Of a stretch of DNA of 64,000 bases, positions 10,771 to 22,814 are shown piece by piece; position 1 is the stretch's first letter; the number at the start of each line of letters is the position of its first letter. Made by a program: the position numbers and the translations under genes. The notes beneath the pieces were generated by a model. It saw only the letters and a program-made list of their open reading frames with translations, was not told the DNA's origin and ran no database searches. The DNA is taken from assembly GCA_027604705.1 (NCBI GenBank), contig JADHYV010000074.1:1-64000 (forward strand), in the 5' to 3' direction. The DNA is from Allomyces arbusculus (lineage: Eukaryota; Blastocladiomycota; Blastocladiomycetes; Blastocladiales; Blastocladiaceae).

Positions 10771-12766
10771 ATGCTCGCACTCCACGACGACCGGCGCCAG
10801 ACTGCCACGTCCAACCGCTCGCAAAATGGTCTGCAACCTCGTACAAGCTCCTCAGCCCCGGTTCCGCGTGCTCAACGTCGGGAATTGCCTGCGATCTTGT
10901 CCCTCACGCTCTGGACCGTCGACGCTACCTGCGATCACGTTCCGTCAAGACATCGCCGTGCCGGCCACGACGTGAGCGATGAAGATGATGCTTCCGACGC
11001 GGACCACGCCGCTGGCATCGAACCCGCCGGGTTGAAGTGTGTTGCTCATTGGCCGCGGTCTGCTGGTGGGACTGGGCGCATGTTTGTTGGTAAGAATGGG
11101 CCCATGGCGCCGACGGTTGCACAGATTGCGGCAACGAGCACGACGCAAGCGGTGGTGGATGTCGTGGACGCGATGGGCACGTCTTGGGTCGCGCGAGTTG
11201 TGGGGGTGGTCAAGGGGTCAGGCGTGCCGATGGTGCTTGTGGCCGAGATTGCGCTTCCGGGGCACGAGACAGGCCGGTCGATGGACGCGAGCGATGCTAT
11301 GCGCAAGGTTGATGCGATTGCCAAACTCATGGGCGGAAACGATGGTATGGTTGAAGATCAATCAACACGGCACGCATCTGCACTGCAGCTAACGGCTGGC
11401 CCTCGAACTGCTCTCGTAGTGTGGGCAAATCGTGCCGCTGCCTCGTCGGAAACCGCAGCCGGGTCGTCATCATCCATATCGTCGTCGCAACTCCGCAAGA
11501 CCACCAAGTGGCTCGACCACCTCGTCTCCAGCCTGCTCGCGTCGTCCATTTCCAGCGACTTGATCAGCATTCTTTTCGGGACCGCTGCGCTGCGGCACCA
11601 CCCGGCCGCGCGTGCCGTCGCGCTCGACGTGGACACGCTGCTCCTGCACGCGCAGGCGCAATCATGGTTTCCATGCACGACCATGGTCCATGACCCGTAC
11701 GCGGGCGTTGCCGACGGTCTGGCCATGGTGCTCTTGGCTGACGACATGGTGCTCGCGAATCAGCTCCCGCCCGAACACGTTGAGACGGTCATTGCGGCTT
11801 GGCGCGTGGTGTCAAAATGCTCGTCGCTCGCGTCCATGTTTTTGGACGACCGATCCGGTACGACCACTTTCCTCTCGATTCACCTTTTCCGCGACGCCGA
11901 GTTGACCGAACTGTTTCAACCGTGATCTAGACCATGCGTGCTTTACCATTCCGCTCGCAGGTCTTGCAGCGCCTGGCACCGCTCCCGGCTCTCTCGTCGT
12001 GCACACCCACCTCGACGTAACGCTCCTGACCGTGCTCGACGCCAGTCCCGTCAACCCCGCCGTCTCCCCAAACTTTTGTGCCCGCATTCAAAAAGTACTC
12101 CAAGATGTGGCCTCGCTAGATCTTCAACGCGTGCGAGTCGCCGTCGACAAAGTGCCTGCTATGGCGAGCCGACGCTCCGCACCCGCATGGCCCAAATCGG
12201 CCGTGACCAAGACCATGGGCGGTGGGCCGAAGCGGTCCTCGACACGAGCCAAAGTGCTCGGAAGTAGCGGAGAACGACAAGCGCCGCCGACAGATCTGAC
12301 TGCCGCTGCGCCGGAAGAGAAGGCGACCGCGCGCGCTGCTCGAGGGCCTGAAATGCGGTACGCGACCGGCAACCACGATCATTGGCGGCCATGAGTTGAA
12401 TGGTTCTGACCGATTGATTGACTGGTAGCTTGACGGCTGGTCTACACAACGCGCTCGCCAACTACACGTACGCACCCGGCGGGTCGGCGACCGCTGAATA
12501 CGTCTCGTCAAGCACAGATCCGGCGTGGTCGCAACGGTGCCAGTCCCTCGCGCATTTGCCGCGCGTGTCGGTGCACTCCCGCCGATTCAAGACCTGGACG
12601 CATCGGTGCGGACGATCCCAGGCTGGTCGCGTGCCACCCATGACCACTCACCGTCACGCACGATAGATGGACTGGCGAGAATGGCAGCGTCTCTGTGACC
12701 GCGGCTCACGACGGGGCGGATCAGGACCCGGCGACACTGCATGAGCAGCTCGCGTGGTTGCTGTGA
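10771..12766 (+). CDS. probable MON1/FUZ/HPS1-type tandem longin protein
   Basis: Proposed exons 10771-11344, 11420-11857, 11961-12357, 12429-12605 and 12667-12766 (561 residues); the first intron (75 nt, in frame) may instead be coding. Identification is by pattern only: about residues 190-340 contain SSQLRKTTKWLDHLVSSLL, like the helix closing the first longin of MON1; then AMVLLADDMVLANQLPPEHV is followed by a SLVVHTHLDVTLLTVLDASP strand pair, as in the second longin; the last exon (ENGSVSVTAAHDGADQ) resembles the third. All junction phases agree and introns are 61-103 nt. MON1 would act in Rab7 activation at endosomes; FUZ would act in cilium assembly. I cannot decide between them. Start ATG chosen for its ACAACC context. 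Confidence 0.45.
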
Positions 12767-13154
12767 AGGGCTCTGCACTGGTTTGACTGCGAAGCGGTGC
12801 CGTTATATTTGCTTTATTGACTGGTGTGGGCCACGGTGGTTGCTCGCGATCCTGAGTGATCCCGAGTCGTACTGTGATGCCAGTTCCCGGATATCAGTGC
12901 CCAGGCGCCCTGGCCAGGCATTTTCGTGGAAGGCAGGCATTTGTTCCATTTTCTAATTTCCAAACACAACCGGCCGATCCAGCACCTGTTCGTGGCGCCT
13001 GCACCTGCCGATCAAATCTCGACGGCTCCTTGTCTCGTCGTCCCGCGTGTGCCCTCCCTCTTTCAAAAGGCCTGGCGGCGCCCACGACCGCTCCCTGCTC
13101 TCGTCAAGTTCACCCGACAACAAGTCGGCGCCGACGGTCATCGTAGCGACCAAG
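12767..13154. other. intergenic
   Basis: Nothing recognised; presumed promoter and 5' leader of the first GDSL lipase gene. Confidence 0.4.
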
Positions 13155-14294
13155 ATGTTCGCCCAGCGCCCGCACTCGGCGGCACTCCTGATCGCGGCGC
13201 TTGTCGCCCTGCTCGCCGCGACCACCGCGCTCGCTGCGCCCGTTGCGATCAACGAGGCCGTGTACGAGCAGATCACGGCCGAAGAGACGCTGGTCTTGAA
13301 GTCCACCGTCGACACACTCCGCGAGCCGCGCCGGTCGCGGTTCGACCGTGTCATTGCGTTTGGGGACTCGTCGACGGATTCGGGCAACGTCTTCAACTTG
13401 ACCAAGGGGGCGTGGCCCGTTCCCGAGTCATACGCGCAGGGCCGCTTTTCCAACGGCCGCACGTGGGTCGAGTACCTCGCGCGCCATGTCGTCTCGAAGC
13501 GCGCGCCCGTCCTGCGCAACTTTGCGTTTGGTGGTGCGACGACGGATTCCAAGATGGTACAGGGGTACACGGGCCCAAATTCCGATATTGCTGTCCCGTC
13601 CGTCATGGAGCAGCTCGTGCTGTTTGCCAAGGACGTAAAGCGTAACCCGCATCTCCTCGAGGGCCGCAACTTGTACGCGATTTGGGCTGGCGGTACGTAC
13701 ATCGTCGTGACCGGAAGGTGCTGGAGGCAGTCAGAGAGAACGAGCTGCTCACTCGCGAATCAATCCACAATGTCGACAGGAAACGATCTCTTTTTCTCAG
13801 ACGCGGCCATTTCGCCCGACACGCTCGCCAACAACCTGATCCGCGCCGTCGAGGCCATTGACGACATCCACGCGCACACCGACCATGCGCGTACGCCGCA
13901 CATTCTGCTCCTCGGCATGTCCGACTTTAACTACATGCCTTACTTTGCCACGCTCGACGACGCGTCGCGTGCAAAGTTTATTGCTGCCAACCAAGCGTTC
14001 AACGCCGCGCTCGCCAAGCACGTCCAGGCCTACCGCACGACCATGACCGCGATGCGCCGCCGCGCCCGGGTCACGTTTGTCCCTACGGTGCACGTTGTTT
14101 CGGATATCTTGGCGAACCCGGAGGGATTCGGGTTCCCGCGCGGGGCTGTCGCGGCCGGGTGCCTCAACGATAACTTGGCCGTGTGCAAGGACCCGGATAA
14201 CCACATCTATTGGGATGCGTTCCATCTTGCGACGAAGACGCACTCCGTCTTGGGTGACGCGGTAGCCAATGTTGTCGAGGGGGGTCGTGCGTAA
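13155..14294 (+). CDS. secreted GDSL lipase/esterase 1 (thermolabile-haemolysin type)
   Basis: Exons 13155-13692 and 13780-14294 give 350 residues. Signal peptide at residues 5-28 (LLIAALVALLAATTALA). Block I is RVIAFGDSSTDSGNVF with the nucleophilic Ser; FSNGRTWVEYLA and FAFGGATTD follow, as in bacterial and fungal phospholipase/lecithinase-like GDSL enzymes; block V is YWDAFHLATKTH with the catalytic Asp and His. The intron (87 nt, donor GTACGT) splits the Gly codon in WAG-GNDLFF, the same place as in the two related genes. Probably hydrolyses ester lipids outside the cell. It is the first of a tandem pair. Confidence 0.9.
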   Translation: MFAQRPHSAALLIAALVALLAATTALAAPVAINEAVYEQITAEETLVLKSTVDTLREPRRSRFDRVIAFGDSSTDSGNVFNLTKGAWPVPESYAQGRFSNGRTWVEYLARHVVSKRAPVLRNFAFGGATTDSKMVQGYTGPNSDIAVPSVMEQLVLFAKDVKRNPHLLEGRNLYAIWAGGTYIVVTGRCWRQSERTSCSLANQSTMSTGNDLFFSDAAISPDTLANNLIRAVEAIDDIHAHTDHARTPHILLLGMSDFNYMPYFATLDDASRAKFIAANQAFNAALAKHVQAYRTTMTAMRRRARVTFVPTVHVVSDILANPEGFGFPRGAVAAGCLNDNLAVCKDPDNHIYWDAFHLATKTHSVLGDAVANVVEGGRA

Positions 14295-14739
14295 GTTGCC
14301 GTTGTCCAGGCGCGATCTTGCTGGTGATCAAGTCGATGTACGATGCGCATTGCAGCACGAGATCTTGTAGCGCAATCCGATCCACAATTTTGCACAGGGT
14401 GGAGAAGCTGGCCGTGCATTCTCTTGAACGAGGGGGGCCAACTTTTCGCAGAAAACGGTGTCGAGCGAAGAGCGAAGATGCGGTGACCACGTTGATCAGT
14501 GTTCATCAGGCAAATTTATCGAAAACATCCTATGAGCACAAGACGCACGAATCACATTCAACTGCCCGCAATATGTTCGACGACGACGACAAGGAAAATA
14601 GTTTCTCGGGCCGGATTTTTCGGCTACCAAAAACAATGGAAAACCAGGTCCCAGCACACGACAGTGACCGGAGCAGGGCACCACTGATCTCGCGACCTGT
14701 CTGATCCCCCAAGTCGGCCATGCATCAGCATTTCTACTC
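14295..14739. other. intergenic
   Basis: No gene seen between the two tandem GDSL lipase genes. Confidence 0.4.
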
Positions 14740-15905
14740 ATGTTGAGATCCGCCACACGTCCTCGTGCGCGTCTTCCGCTCAAGCTCAACCTGCCGCACG
14801 TTAGGCGCCCGTTTATGTTCCCGCACTTCACGCAGCGCCAAGTACTGCGTGCAACGGCAACCAGGCTCGCCAAGTTGACCAGGACAAATAATATTGCCAT
14901 GACCATACCTACAAGTTTCCGTGCACATGCCGCAGTGACGCGTTCCTCGAGCTCCCATTCCCCCACTTTCCCCACATTCGACCGCATCGTCGCGTTCGGC
15001 GACTCCGCCACTGACACGGGCAACGTTTACATGCTGACCAAGGGCGCATGGCCACGACCCGGAACGTACCATAACGGCCGTTTCTCCAATGGGCCAACGT
15101 GGATCGAGTACCTGGTGCAGCTCGTTGGTGCGTGCGAGTTGCACGACTTTGCGCACGGCGGCGCGACCACGGATAATACAATCGTGCAGGGGTGGACGGG
15201 TGCAGAGGGCGATGTGGCGGTGCCGTCGGTCTTGGACCAGATCGGCATGCTTGTGAGCAAGGAGCCAAGGGGTGGGGTTGGGCGGACGCTGTATACGGTG
15301 TGGGCTGGGAGTACGTGTGCTTGTGGTTGGTTGGCACCGGTTTGGATCGTTTGCTGATCCGCGATACCGGCGTAGATAACGACCTCTACTACTCGGACGC
15401 AACGGTCGACACTGACCTGGTCGCCGGCAACATCCTCCGCGCCGTCCAGACCCTCGACGAGCTGCACGCCGCTGATGACCTCGCGTCCAACCACCATATT
15501 CTCGTCATGGGCATGGTGAACCGTGACCACACACCCTACTTTGTCGCACAGCCCGCCGAGGTCCGAAACGCGTTCCAGGCCGCGGCCAACGACTACAACG
15601 CGTCGCTGGCGGCGAAAATCGCGCAGTACAAGGCCATCATCGCACGACGCGCCAGCACATTGACATTTGTTCCAACCGCGCACATTGTGCCGGCCATCTA
15701 TGCGGACCCGGAAGCGTTTGGGTTCCCGCGCGGCACCGACGGCACGCCGTGGTTGGACGTACCCGACGCGGATCCGGATGCGCACGTCTACTTTGACCAG
15801 TTCCATGTGACGACCACGGTGCATAAGCTGTTCGCACAGGAGGCAGCAGCGGCGCTCGCGGGCGCGGCGCGCGGGGTGGAGAAGAACGGGTCATCATCGG
15901 GCTGA
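14740..15905 (+). CDS. GDSL lipase/esterase 2
   Basis: Tandem paralogue of the gene at 13155. Exons 14740-15310 and 15376-15905 give 366 residues. Motifs: RIVAFGDSATDTGNVY, FSNGPTWIEYL, FAHGGATTD, FVPTAHIVP and YFDQFHVTTTVH (catalytic Asp/His). Intron 65 nt, donor GTACGT, same position and phase as the neighbour. The N-terminal 80 residues before the core are basic and lack a clear signal peptide, unlike the paralogues; an internal ATG at 14899 or an unseen upstream exon are alternatives, so the start is uncertain. Confidence 0.8.
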
Positions 15906-15991
15906 TTGCCTTGCAGATTCATTATTTTTCTAATAGCAACCCCTATCTGCCAGCATCGCTCCCGCTAGTCTACTTTCCTCTTGCAAAGTCC

Positions 15992-17272
15992 TCACTTCTC
16001 CACCACCTCGACAATTCGCACCGACGGCATATGTCCGGCCGCTGGCCCGTAATTCGGCTTCAACAAGCTTCCAGGGGCCCGCGTCGCCGTACCACCACCT
16101 GACGACGACTGCCCCCCGCCTTGCGAAGAGGTGGTGATCGACGAGGCCAAGTGACTTTCTGTGTTGTTGGTCGCTGCGGCGGTCGGTGACGTCGGCAGTC
16201 GCTGCACCATGATTTTCGTGAGCAATTGCAGCAACGTGCAGTAGGCGGACATCCGCACGGACTACATGATCGCATCGGTCAGTGGAGCGAGAGGAGGATG
16301 ACGGGCACCAAGCGACCGTACCTGCGAGAGATACACGAGCAACCACAGCGGATCAAACGTCACGTCAAACAAGTGGATCAAGTTGGCCACAGTCAGCGTC
16401 CCGGCCTCGACGAGCAAGAGCGTCTGCGCGCGTAACATGTACTTGTTAAACCCCGTGCGCCGCAAATGGTTGTCGCGCGTCAAGTGCCGCAACCGCACGA
16501 GGAACGCAAGCGAGAGCGCCGTATTGAGTGCTGCGTCAAACAGGTAGCCCGCGGCAAACAACTGGTAGACTTGGTCGTCGCCAAAGTACCCGTTGCGCGC
16601 GACAAAAACCCACCCGTAGACCATGAACGCAAACCAGTAGGCGGAGAAGAGGATCGTCGAAACCCAAAGGGTCGTGGTTACGCGCGGCCATAGCGAGCCG
16701 GCGAGCTGTCGGTATCTAGATACGGCGGCGGACAGCGCCGATGGCCGCAGTCAGGGGGTCAGAATGTTCGAACCGGTGGCCAACGCATTGTGAACTGGCG
16801 AGCCTAGCGTACCGCTGCAAGTTCATGATCGAGAAGAGCACCATGTTGACCATGCATGCAAAGTAATCGAGTACCCAGTTCGCGGCCGGGCAGGTCGGTT
16901 GAAAAAGGCAAAACAGCGTAAAGTTGATATCGTAGAGCTGCATCGCAATGAGGACGAGGATGCCCGCGTAGAACCACGACCGCTTGACGGCAAACAAGTG
17001 CAACGCTCTCCAAGTAGTGCTCGCATAGATCGCGAGCAGCAACGTCCACAAAAATGTCGACGGTGACCATACGAATGTGTCCTGGGTCGCGACAGCAGGG
17101 CGGCGCGTGGAGTGAGCGCACAAAACAGGCACCGACTGACAGTGGCAGAGGGCGAAGTTGGTACCCCGGTGATGCCCCGCGCGACGGCGCCAGCGCGACG
17201 AGCGAGGTCTGGGCCATGGCTGGGTCCCGTTGAAATGAGCCACGGCCACGCGGCATGGCGGCTGAGCCCCAT
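15992..17272 (-). CDS. orphan seven-transmembrane protein
   Basis: Four exons on the minus strand: 17272-17165, 17081-16813, 16715-16322, 16261-15992 (346 residues). All junctions are in phase with canonical GT-AG introns of 83, 97 and 60 nt. Seven hydrophobic segments can be counted: TFLWTLLLAIYASTTW, WFYAGILVLIAMQLYD, LDYFACMVNMVLFSIMNL, LWVSTILFSAYWFAFMVYGW, LFDAALNTALSLAFLVRL, LLLVEAGTLTVANLIHLF, and PLWLLVYLSQ continuing over the last splice. The C-terminal tail of about 70 residues is Ser/Thr/Gly-rich, like receptor tails. No family motif is recognised; a G-protein-coupled receptor is possible but unproven. Exon 1 was chosen because only its frame joins exon 2 in phase. Confidence 0.65.
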
Positions 17273-18661
17273 GGTGCTGAAGGTCGTCACAGAGCGTGGC
17301 TGCGGGTCGGTTGGGATGAAGGACGTTGGCGCGCGCGTTGCGGATCGCAGTGGAGGAGGTCGAACGTTCAGGAGAGCGGGCGTGGGGGTGCGCGGCCCCA
17401 CTCAGAACCGGGGTGCTTTTGAGGCACCGGTGCGGATGAACAATAATTTGCCGTGGTCATTGCAAAATGATCTGCTCTGATGCCGTTTGTTGCCGTCAAA
17501 GGCATGACGATAGGAGACACAACGGTCGCAGCAGCGCGCGGTGCAGAGCTTCCGCTGGGCTTGTAACGGATCGGTGGGGCGTAAAGATGACCCATCGACG
17601 CGATCATGGCAACCGCGTCGACGAAGCTGGCCTCCTGACCTGGGTCGTTTGCGTGTCTCCCAGCGGCTTCTGGGCTTCGTTGGGGGACCTGGTGGAGGCA
17701 TCCTGCGCGGTCACATGCTGAAGCTGTCGCTCATGATGCTGCGGCCACCGCAACCACGTCAAACTCTCCGCCACCACCTCCACCGGCCGCTGTCGCTGCC
17801 CGCAAACGCCGACTCGCAGCAGCGTCAGAAACTTGCTGCAACGACCCCAGATTTATGATTTGTCGGCTTGTTGACCGCCCGCGGCCGACTCGGTCATGTC
17901 ACTCGCGCTTCATCGGCTGTTTGTGCGTGGTCGGCCAACAATCAACGACCTGGGTCTGCCTCGCAGTGCCGATCTGCGGCCAAATCCGGCTCGTTCACCG
18001 CAACAATATTATTTTGGAAAGCATGCTCAGCCGCACAGCTGCACCGCGCGCGCGCCGTGCCGTTGGCCGCCCTCGACTCCAACCCTCGGGCCGTCACGTC
18101 CAGCGCGCCTGTTTGCGATCAGACGCGAACCACGCAATCCGTGCACCGCGGCTCTTGTCCAGCATCAACCCGCGACTTGACACCGACAACAAACGTCCAA
18201 CGCTCTCTGCTGCACGCTCACTCCGTGGAGTGTGGCCGAAAACGAAGCAGGAACTCGCCCGCCAGTCCGCCGCACGACGACGCTAGCGTGATCTGCCAAA
18301 GTTTTTTGGTCGAGCGCCCCCTCTAGAGTCCCCCACTTTGTTCCCGTGCGCCCCTCAGCGCCCGACCGACCGACCCACGACGCTCTTGACACGGCCCGGT
18401 TGTGGCGAGTCTCCGACAAGTCTCGGGCTCTGGCCGCCCCAGAACGATCGTGCTTCCCAGCTCCACGGTCCAAATCACTCAACATCGCGTGCCACTTTGC
18501 TCGGCACTGGGCCGACTGCATTCGGCGCCCAGCTCCATTTTTCGCCCGCTCTCTGCCCTCCTCGCTCTGGCCCGCGCCTCGGCTCGAGCACCTGAGCCCG
18601 TACCGCACGACTCGCACGGCCCTCATTGTTTCGTCGCTGCACTCTGCACAACACACCGGCG
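17273..18661. other. 1.4 kb intergenic
   Basis: Divergent spacer between the leftward seven-helix gene and the receptor array. Several short frames exist on both strands, but none has a family signature or a workable splice pattern. Confidence 0.4.
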
Positions 18662-21600
18662 ATGGTCGCACCAGTCTCGTGGTGGAGGTGGTCGGTGGTC
18701 GTGCTGTTCTTGGAGCTGCTTTCTCTCGCGCCGACCTTGATCACGAGCGTTTCCGCGGCCACGTTCAAGATCACGGCGATTTTGCCGCTGAGCGACCCAA
18801 GTACGCACGCTTAGCTCAAGCCCCGTGCAGTCTCAACGATGGGTTCACGATCTAACACCACGTGTAGGCTCTGTTGCGACCGCATCGGGGATCCGAGACG
18901 CTCTTCTTGCCGCACAGGGGCTCATCGACCAAGCGGCCCTTGGCTCCAACAACACGTTTACGCTCGACGTCAAGGACTCGGCGAGCAACGCGACGATTGC
19001 GATCAAGCATGTGTTTGATGCCGCCAAGGACGGTGCCGTCGCGATCATTGGCGAGATGGGCAGCGCCGTCACGATTCCGATTGCCCTGACCACGTCCAAC
19101 TTTGCCATGCTCACCTGTTCCGGGTCCGTGACGACGCCGGACCTCGCTGCATCCAAGGGGTTCCCCTTGTTCATTCGCACGATTCCCGTACGATCGTTTT
19201 CTGGTTCGCCGTATGGGTTGATTGAGTGCGGCAGCGCAGCGAAAGGCGCCTTGCGTGCTCATCCTTCGAATATGGCGAATCGTTATTTAGGACGATGCAG
19301 CGCAAGGGCAGTTTCTCGCGCGTTTCGTGGCGATGATGCAGTGGCGCAGCGTCGCAGTTCTCTATAGCTCGGATGCGTGCGTTCTTGCTTCATGGTTCGG
19401 TGGTGGCAACGGACAACTGACTAAAGTCCCACTGCGCGGCGCCAATATTTTAGATACGGCGTCGGCCTCATGTCCATGTTCCAGGACGAGGCTGACGCGC
19501 AAAAACTTCAAGTCACTACCATGCAGTCCTTCTCGTCGTCGGACCACAATGGCCACGAGCTGGCCCTCGAGGCCATCAGGGAGTCGGGCACGCGCATCAT
19601 CGTCTATTTCGGCCTCTCGGTCGACTTGATCCACATCGCGCGCGACGCGCGCGACCTCGGCATGATTGGCAACGGCTACGTTTGGATTGGCGCGGACGGG
19701 ATCTCGGATTTGCCCGAAGTCTTGGCCACGGCCAAGTCCAGTGACGTCGACAACTGCAATGGCGTCCTCTTTTCGCTGCCGAACCAGCAAGGCGGCGCGC
19801 AGTACCCGGCGTTTTGGAACACGTTCCACGCGACATACCCGAACCGCACCGACATGCCGCAGTACGCGACGCTCTTTGTCGATTGTTACCAGGCGCTCGC
19901 GCGCGGAATCGTGCGGCTCGCGGCGATTCACGGTGCCGACAAGGTGCTCAAGCGCTCCTACCCGCCCAACTTTTCGGCAAGCGACGTGATCATGCCGTTC
20001 GAGGGCATTTCGGGGCCCGTGACGTGGAATGCCGAGGGCGGCCGGCTTGCGGATTTTACGGTGCACAATGTGTTCAAGGGCAAGGCCGCGACCGTCTACT
20101 CGTACCCGCCTGGCGCAACTGCGCTCAAGTCGACGGGGAACGCCGTGCGGTTCTACGACGGGTCCTCGATCGTGCCGCCCGACCGGCCGGCGCAGATTAT
20201 TGCCTACGTGCAGTGGACGTCGGCTGGTGGGATTGTGATTGAGGCCATTACGGCCGTTCTGATTGCGGTCGTGGTTGCAACCACCTTGTTCCTTCACTCG
20301 CGCCGCACGGACCCGAAAGTCAAGAGCATGAGCTTTGTTTTTCTCGTCCAAATCGCCGTCGGCATTGTGCTTGTGCTGGTTTCGGTGCTCGTGGGCATCG
20401 ACGTGCCCACGAAAGTGACATGCAACCTGCAAACGTGGCTGTTCTTGATAGGGCTTGCCCTCGTGCTCTCGGCCATTGCCGCGAAGTCGTTCCGGTTGTG
20501 GCGCGTCTTCGACAACTACAAGCTCGAAAAGCTGCACCACCTCAGCGACGCGCGACTCCTGCTCTCGTGTCTTGCCGTGGCCGGGATCCAGGCCCTGATT
20601 CTCGTCCTGTGGACAGTGATTGCTCCGCTCGAGCCGGTGCTCACGAGCACGGCCACGTCGGTCTCGTACAAGTGCAAGTCGAACAAGGCGGGCTGGTCGA
20701 TTGCGTTCCACGCGCTGACGTTGCTCTACAATGCGGTTTTGCTCGTCTCGGTCCTCGTTCTCGCATTCAAGACGCGCAAGGCTTTTTCCGCGTTCCGCGA
20801 CTCCAAGTATATTGGCCATGCATGGTACGCTTGCCCTTTTCTCGTTTCTCCCCCATAGTTGAGCGGATGGAAATCGTTGCTGACTCTCTTTCTTCTCCAC
20901 CAATAGCCAAAACCTGTTCATGACCGCCGTGATCACAATTCCGCTACGGTACCTCGCCCCCGACTCGATTGCGCTCACCTCGTACATTATCCGCACGGTG
21001 CTGGTCCTGTACGCGTCGGCGTTCACGTTTGCGACCCTCGTCGGCCGCGTAGCCATGGTCCCGTTCTTAGCTGCGCGGCAGCCCGATCCGGCCACACACC
21101 CGATGTGGGAACGGCCCGGGTCGCGGTGGTCGTCGAGCGATGGGCTCGCGTCCGCGGCCGAGCCAGTTGTCGGGAAACCGACGACCATGAGCGGCAAGTA
21201 CCCGGTGGTGCGTGCATTCCCTCCCTTTCGCTGTTCGTTCCTCGTGGATCTGACCATTCCCGCTCACCGAACCTATAGAAGAAAGGCAACAGCCTCTTTG
21301 CACCATGGCGCACGCACCGACTCACCCTCTTCGCGCTCGAAGGCTGGCTCGCGCTGTCCCGGCTCACGCGCGACTGCGAGCAAGGCCGGCTCTTCAAGCT
21401 CCGCAGCGTGACTTTTGACCCGAACCCGGGCTCGGCGGGGAACAGCACGACCTGTATCGAAATCCGGTGCGACTCGACAAGTTACCTGGTCCAGTGCGCG
21501 TCCGAGGACGACAAGGCGCAGTGGGTCCGCGCGCTGGCCACACACTGCCCCATGTACTCGCGCGCGACGGGCAGTAATCCTGGCGGTGGCGGGGTGCGAA

Positions 21601-21920
21601 TGGTCATGGACGATCCGGCCGCGGCGGTGTATGCGCATACGATGTCGGCGCTCGCAAGGGCTGGGACCGAGTCGGTCGTGCCGGTCGTGGTCGTGCCCCC
21701 GGCGTTGATCCCGCACGAGCATGAGGACGCGCCGCTGATTGGTGGGGGTGGGGTGGGGACAACGGGGGCGAGTGTGGGACCCACGGCGGACGGGAAGGAC
21801 GCGTCGGTGGTCGCGTGTGCCGGTGGGTCGGAGGGCGGGAAGTCGGTGCGCTGGTTGCAGTTTGAGGATACGATTGTAGAGCGGAGTGGGGTTGGGGGTG
21901 GCGGGCTGGGGAAGTCGTGA
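18662..21920 (+). CDS. class C-like seven-helix receptor with PBP ectodomain and C-terminal PH-like module (receptor 1)
   Basis: Six exons: 18662-18800, 18868-19187, 19291-19376, 19454-20824, 20907-21207, 21279-21920 (952 residues). Signal peptide 1-32; periplasmic-binding/ANF-receptor-like ectodomain about 35-420 (SGIRDALLAAQGLIDQ near the start, DGISDLPEVLATA, WNTFHATYPNRTDMP); seven helices about 440-690 with the class C-like long second and third helices; then SLFAPWRTHRLTLFALEGWL and a PH-like core (LFKLRSVTFDPNP ... TTCIEIRCDSTSYLVQCAS) closed by DDKAQWVRALATH, a PH-type C-terminal helix with Trp. Tail Gly-rich. Probably a nutrient or pheromone sensor coupling to G proteins. Closest neighbour: receptor 2, with which it shares a nearly identical 290-bp tract. 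Confidence 0.85.
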
Positions 21921-22814
21921 GCGGACGCAGTCACCTGTGATCAGAATGTGATCAAAGCTGCATGTGAATACAAGCTGTAGCTGTGCCCACGAGTCCACTC
22001 CTGATCGTGCACCGGCGCCATCACGCTGAATCATGCCGGCCGCATCGCCAACGAGGTGCTTGTGGTTGGGGCCCGGTGGATCGTGACGGGTTGCGGCAGT
22101 TGCGGGCGCAGTCTGGGTGGGCGCAGCCATCGACAATACTTGACTATTCGCGCGGTTGGTCATCAGAGCCTCCGGCCCGGTCAGTCGGTCCAAGCGCGAC
22201 AACAGCGACAGCCAGAAACGCGACGCGCCATGAATTCTTGACCGGTGGCGGTCGGTGGCGGTGGCACACATCGTGCGCGTCCGCGCGCACAGAGGTCGCT
22301 CATCGTTCATCGGTCCACCCAAGCGGTGCCGGACTTGCCCAAACGACCATCCTGCCAGTCGCGATCCCAGGCCTGGGTCCGAGAGCTCAGAGAGAGGTGC
22401 TCCAACCGGGCGATGGTGCGGAACAAATGGAAGGGCCGATGTGACCTCGAGGACCGGCCGGAAGCGACTTGCAGACGCCGATGATTTCTACGTAGAACGA
22501 CGCGGACGGCAAAGCGGTCCTTGGCCACCGCGAATTTCTTTAGAGACGACGAGCAAGTGCTGCTCCTCAATAAAGCCGGCTCTCCCCGCGCCCGTGCCTG
22601 TATCGTTCGAGCTGCTGCAACTTGCGCGATCTTGCCCTACCAAACTCATCGCTTCCCAGCTCTGCGGTCCCAGTTCTTGGCACCTCGACGCGCGATGTAT
22701 GAGCTGCAGCGCGCCGCGACGCAAGTCGCATCAGTCATACTGCAGTGGTCGCGGCTGCAAGGCCAACAGCGCGGTCCCGCCTGTCGACGAGCAACCCCGA
22801 TTGCGGTGCAAGCA
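21921..22814. other. intergenic between receptors 1 and 2
   Basis: About 890 bases with no gene recognised; leader of receptor 2 is expected in its last part. Confidence 0.4.

Noticed and set aside
11858-11925. Reading TTTFLSIHLFRDAELTEL as coding in the longin-like gene
   Set aside because: No donor after it gives a phase compatible with the next exon, whereas a GTACGA donor at 11858 joins in phase with a 103-nt intron.
16760-16780. GTTCGAACC resembling a tRNA T-arm
   Set aside because: No A-box, acceptor stem or anticodon arm at the right distance, and it lies in an intron of the seven-helix gene.
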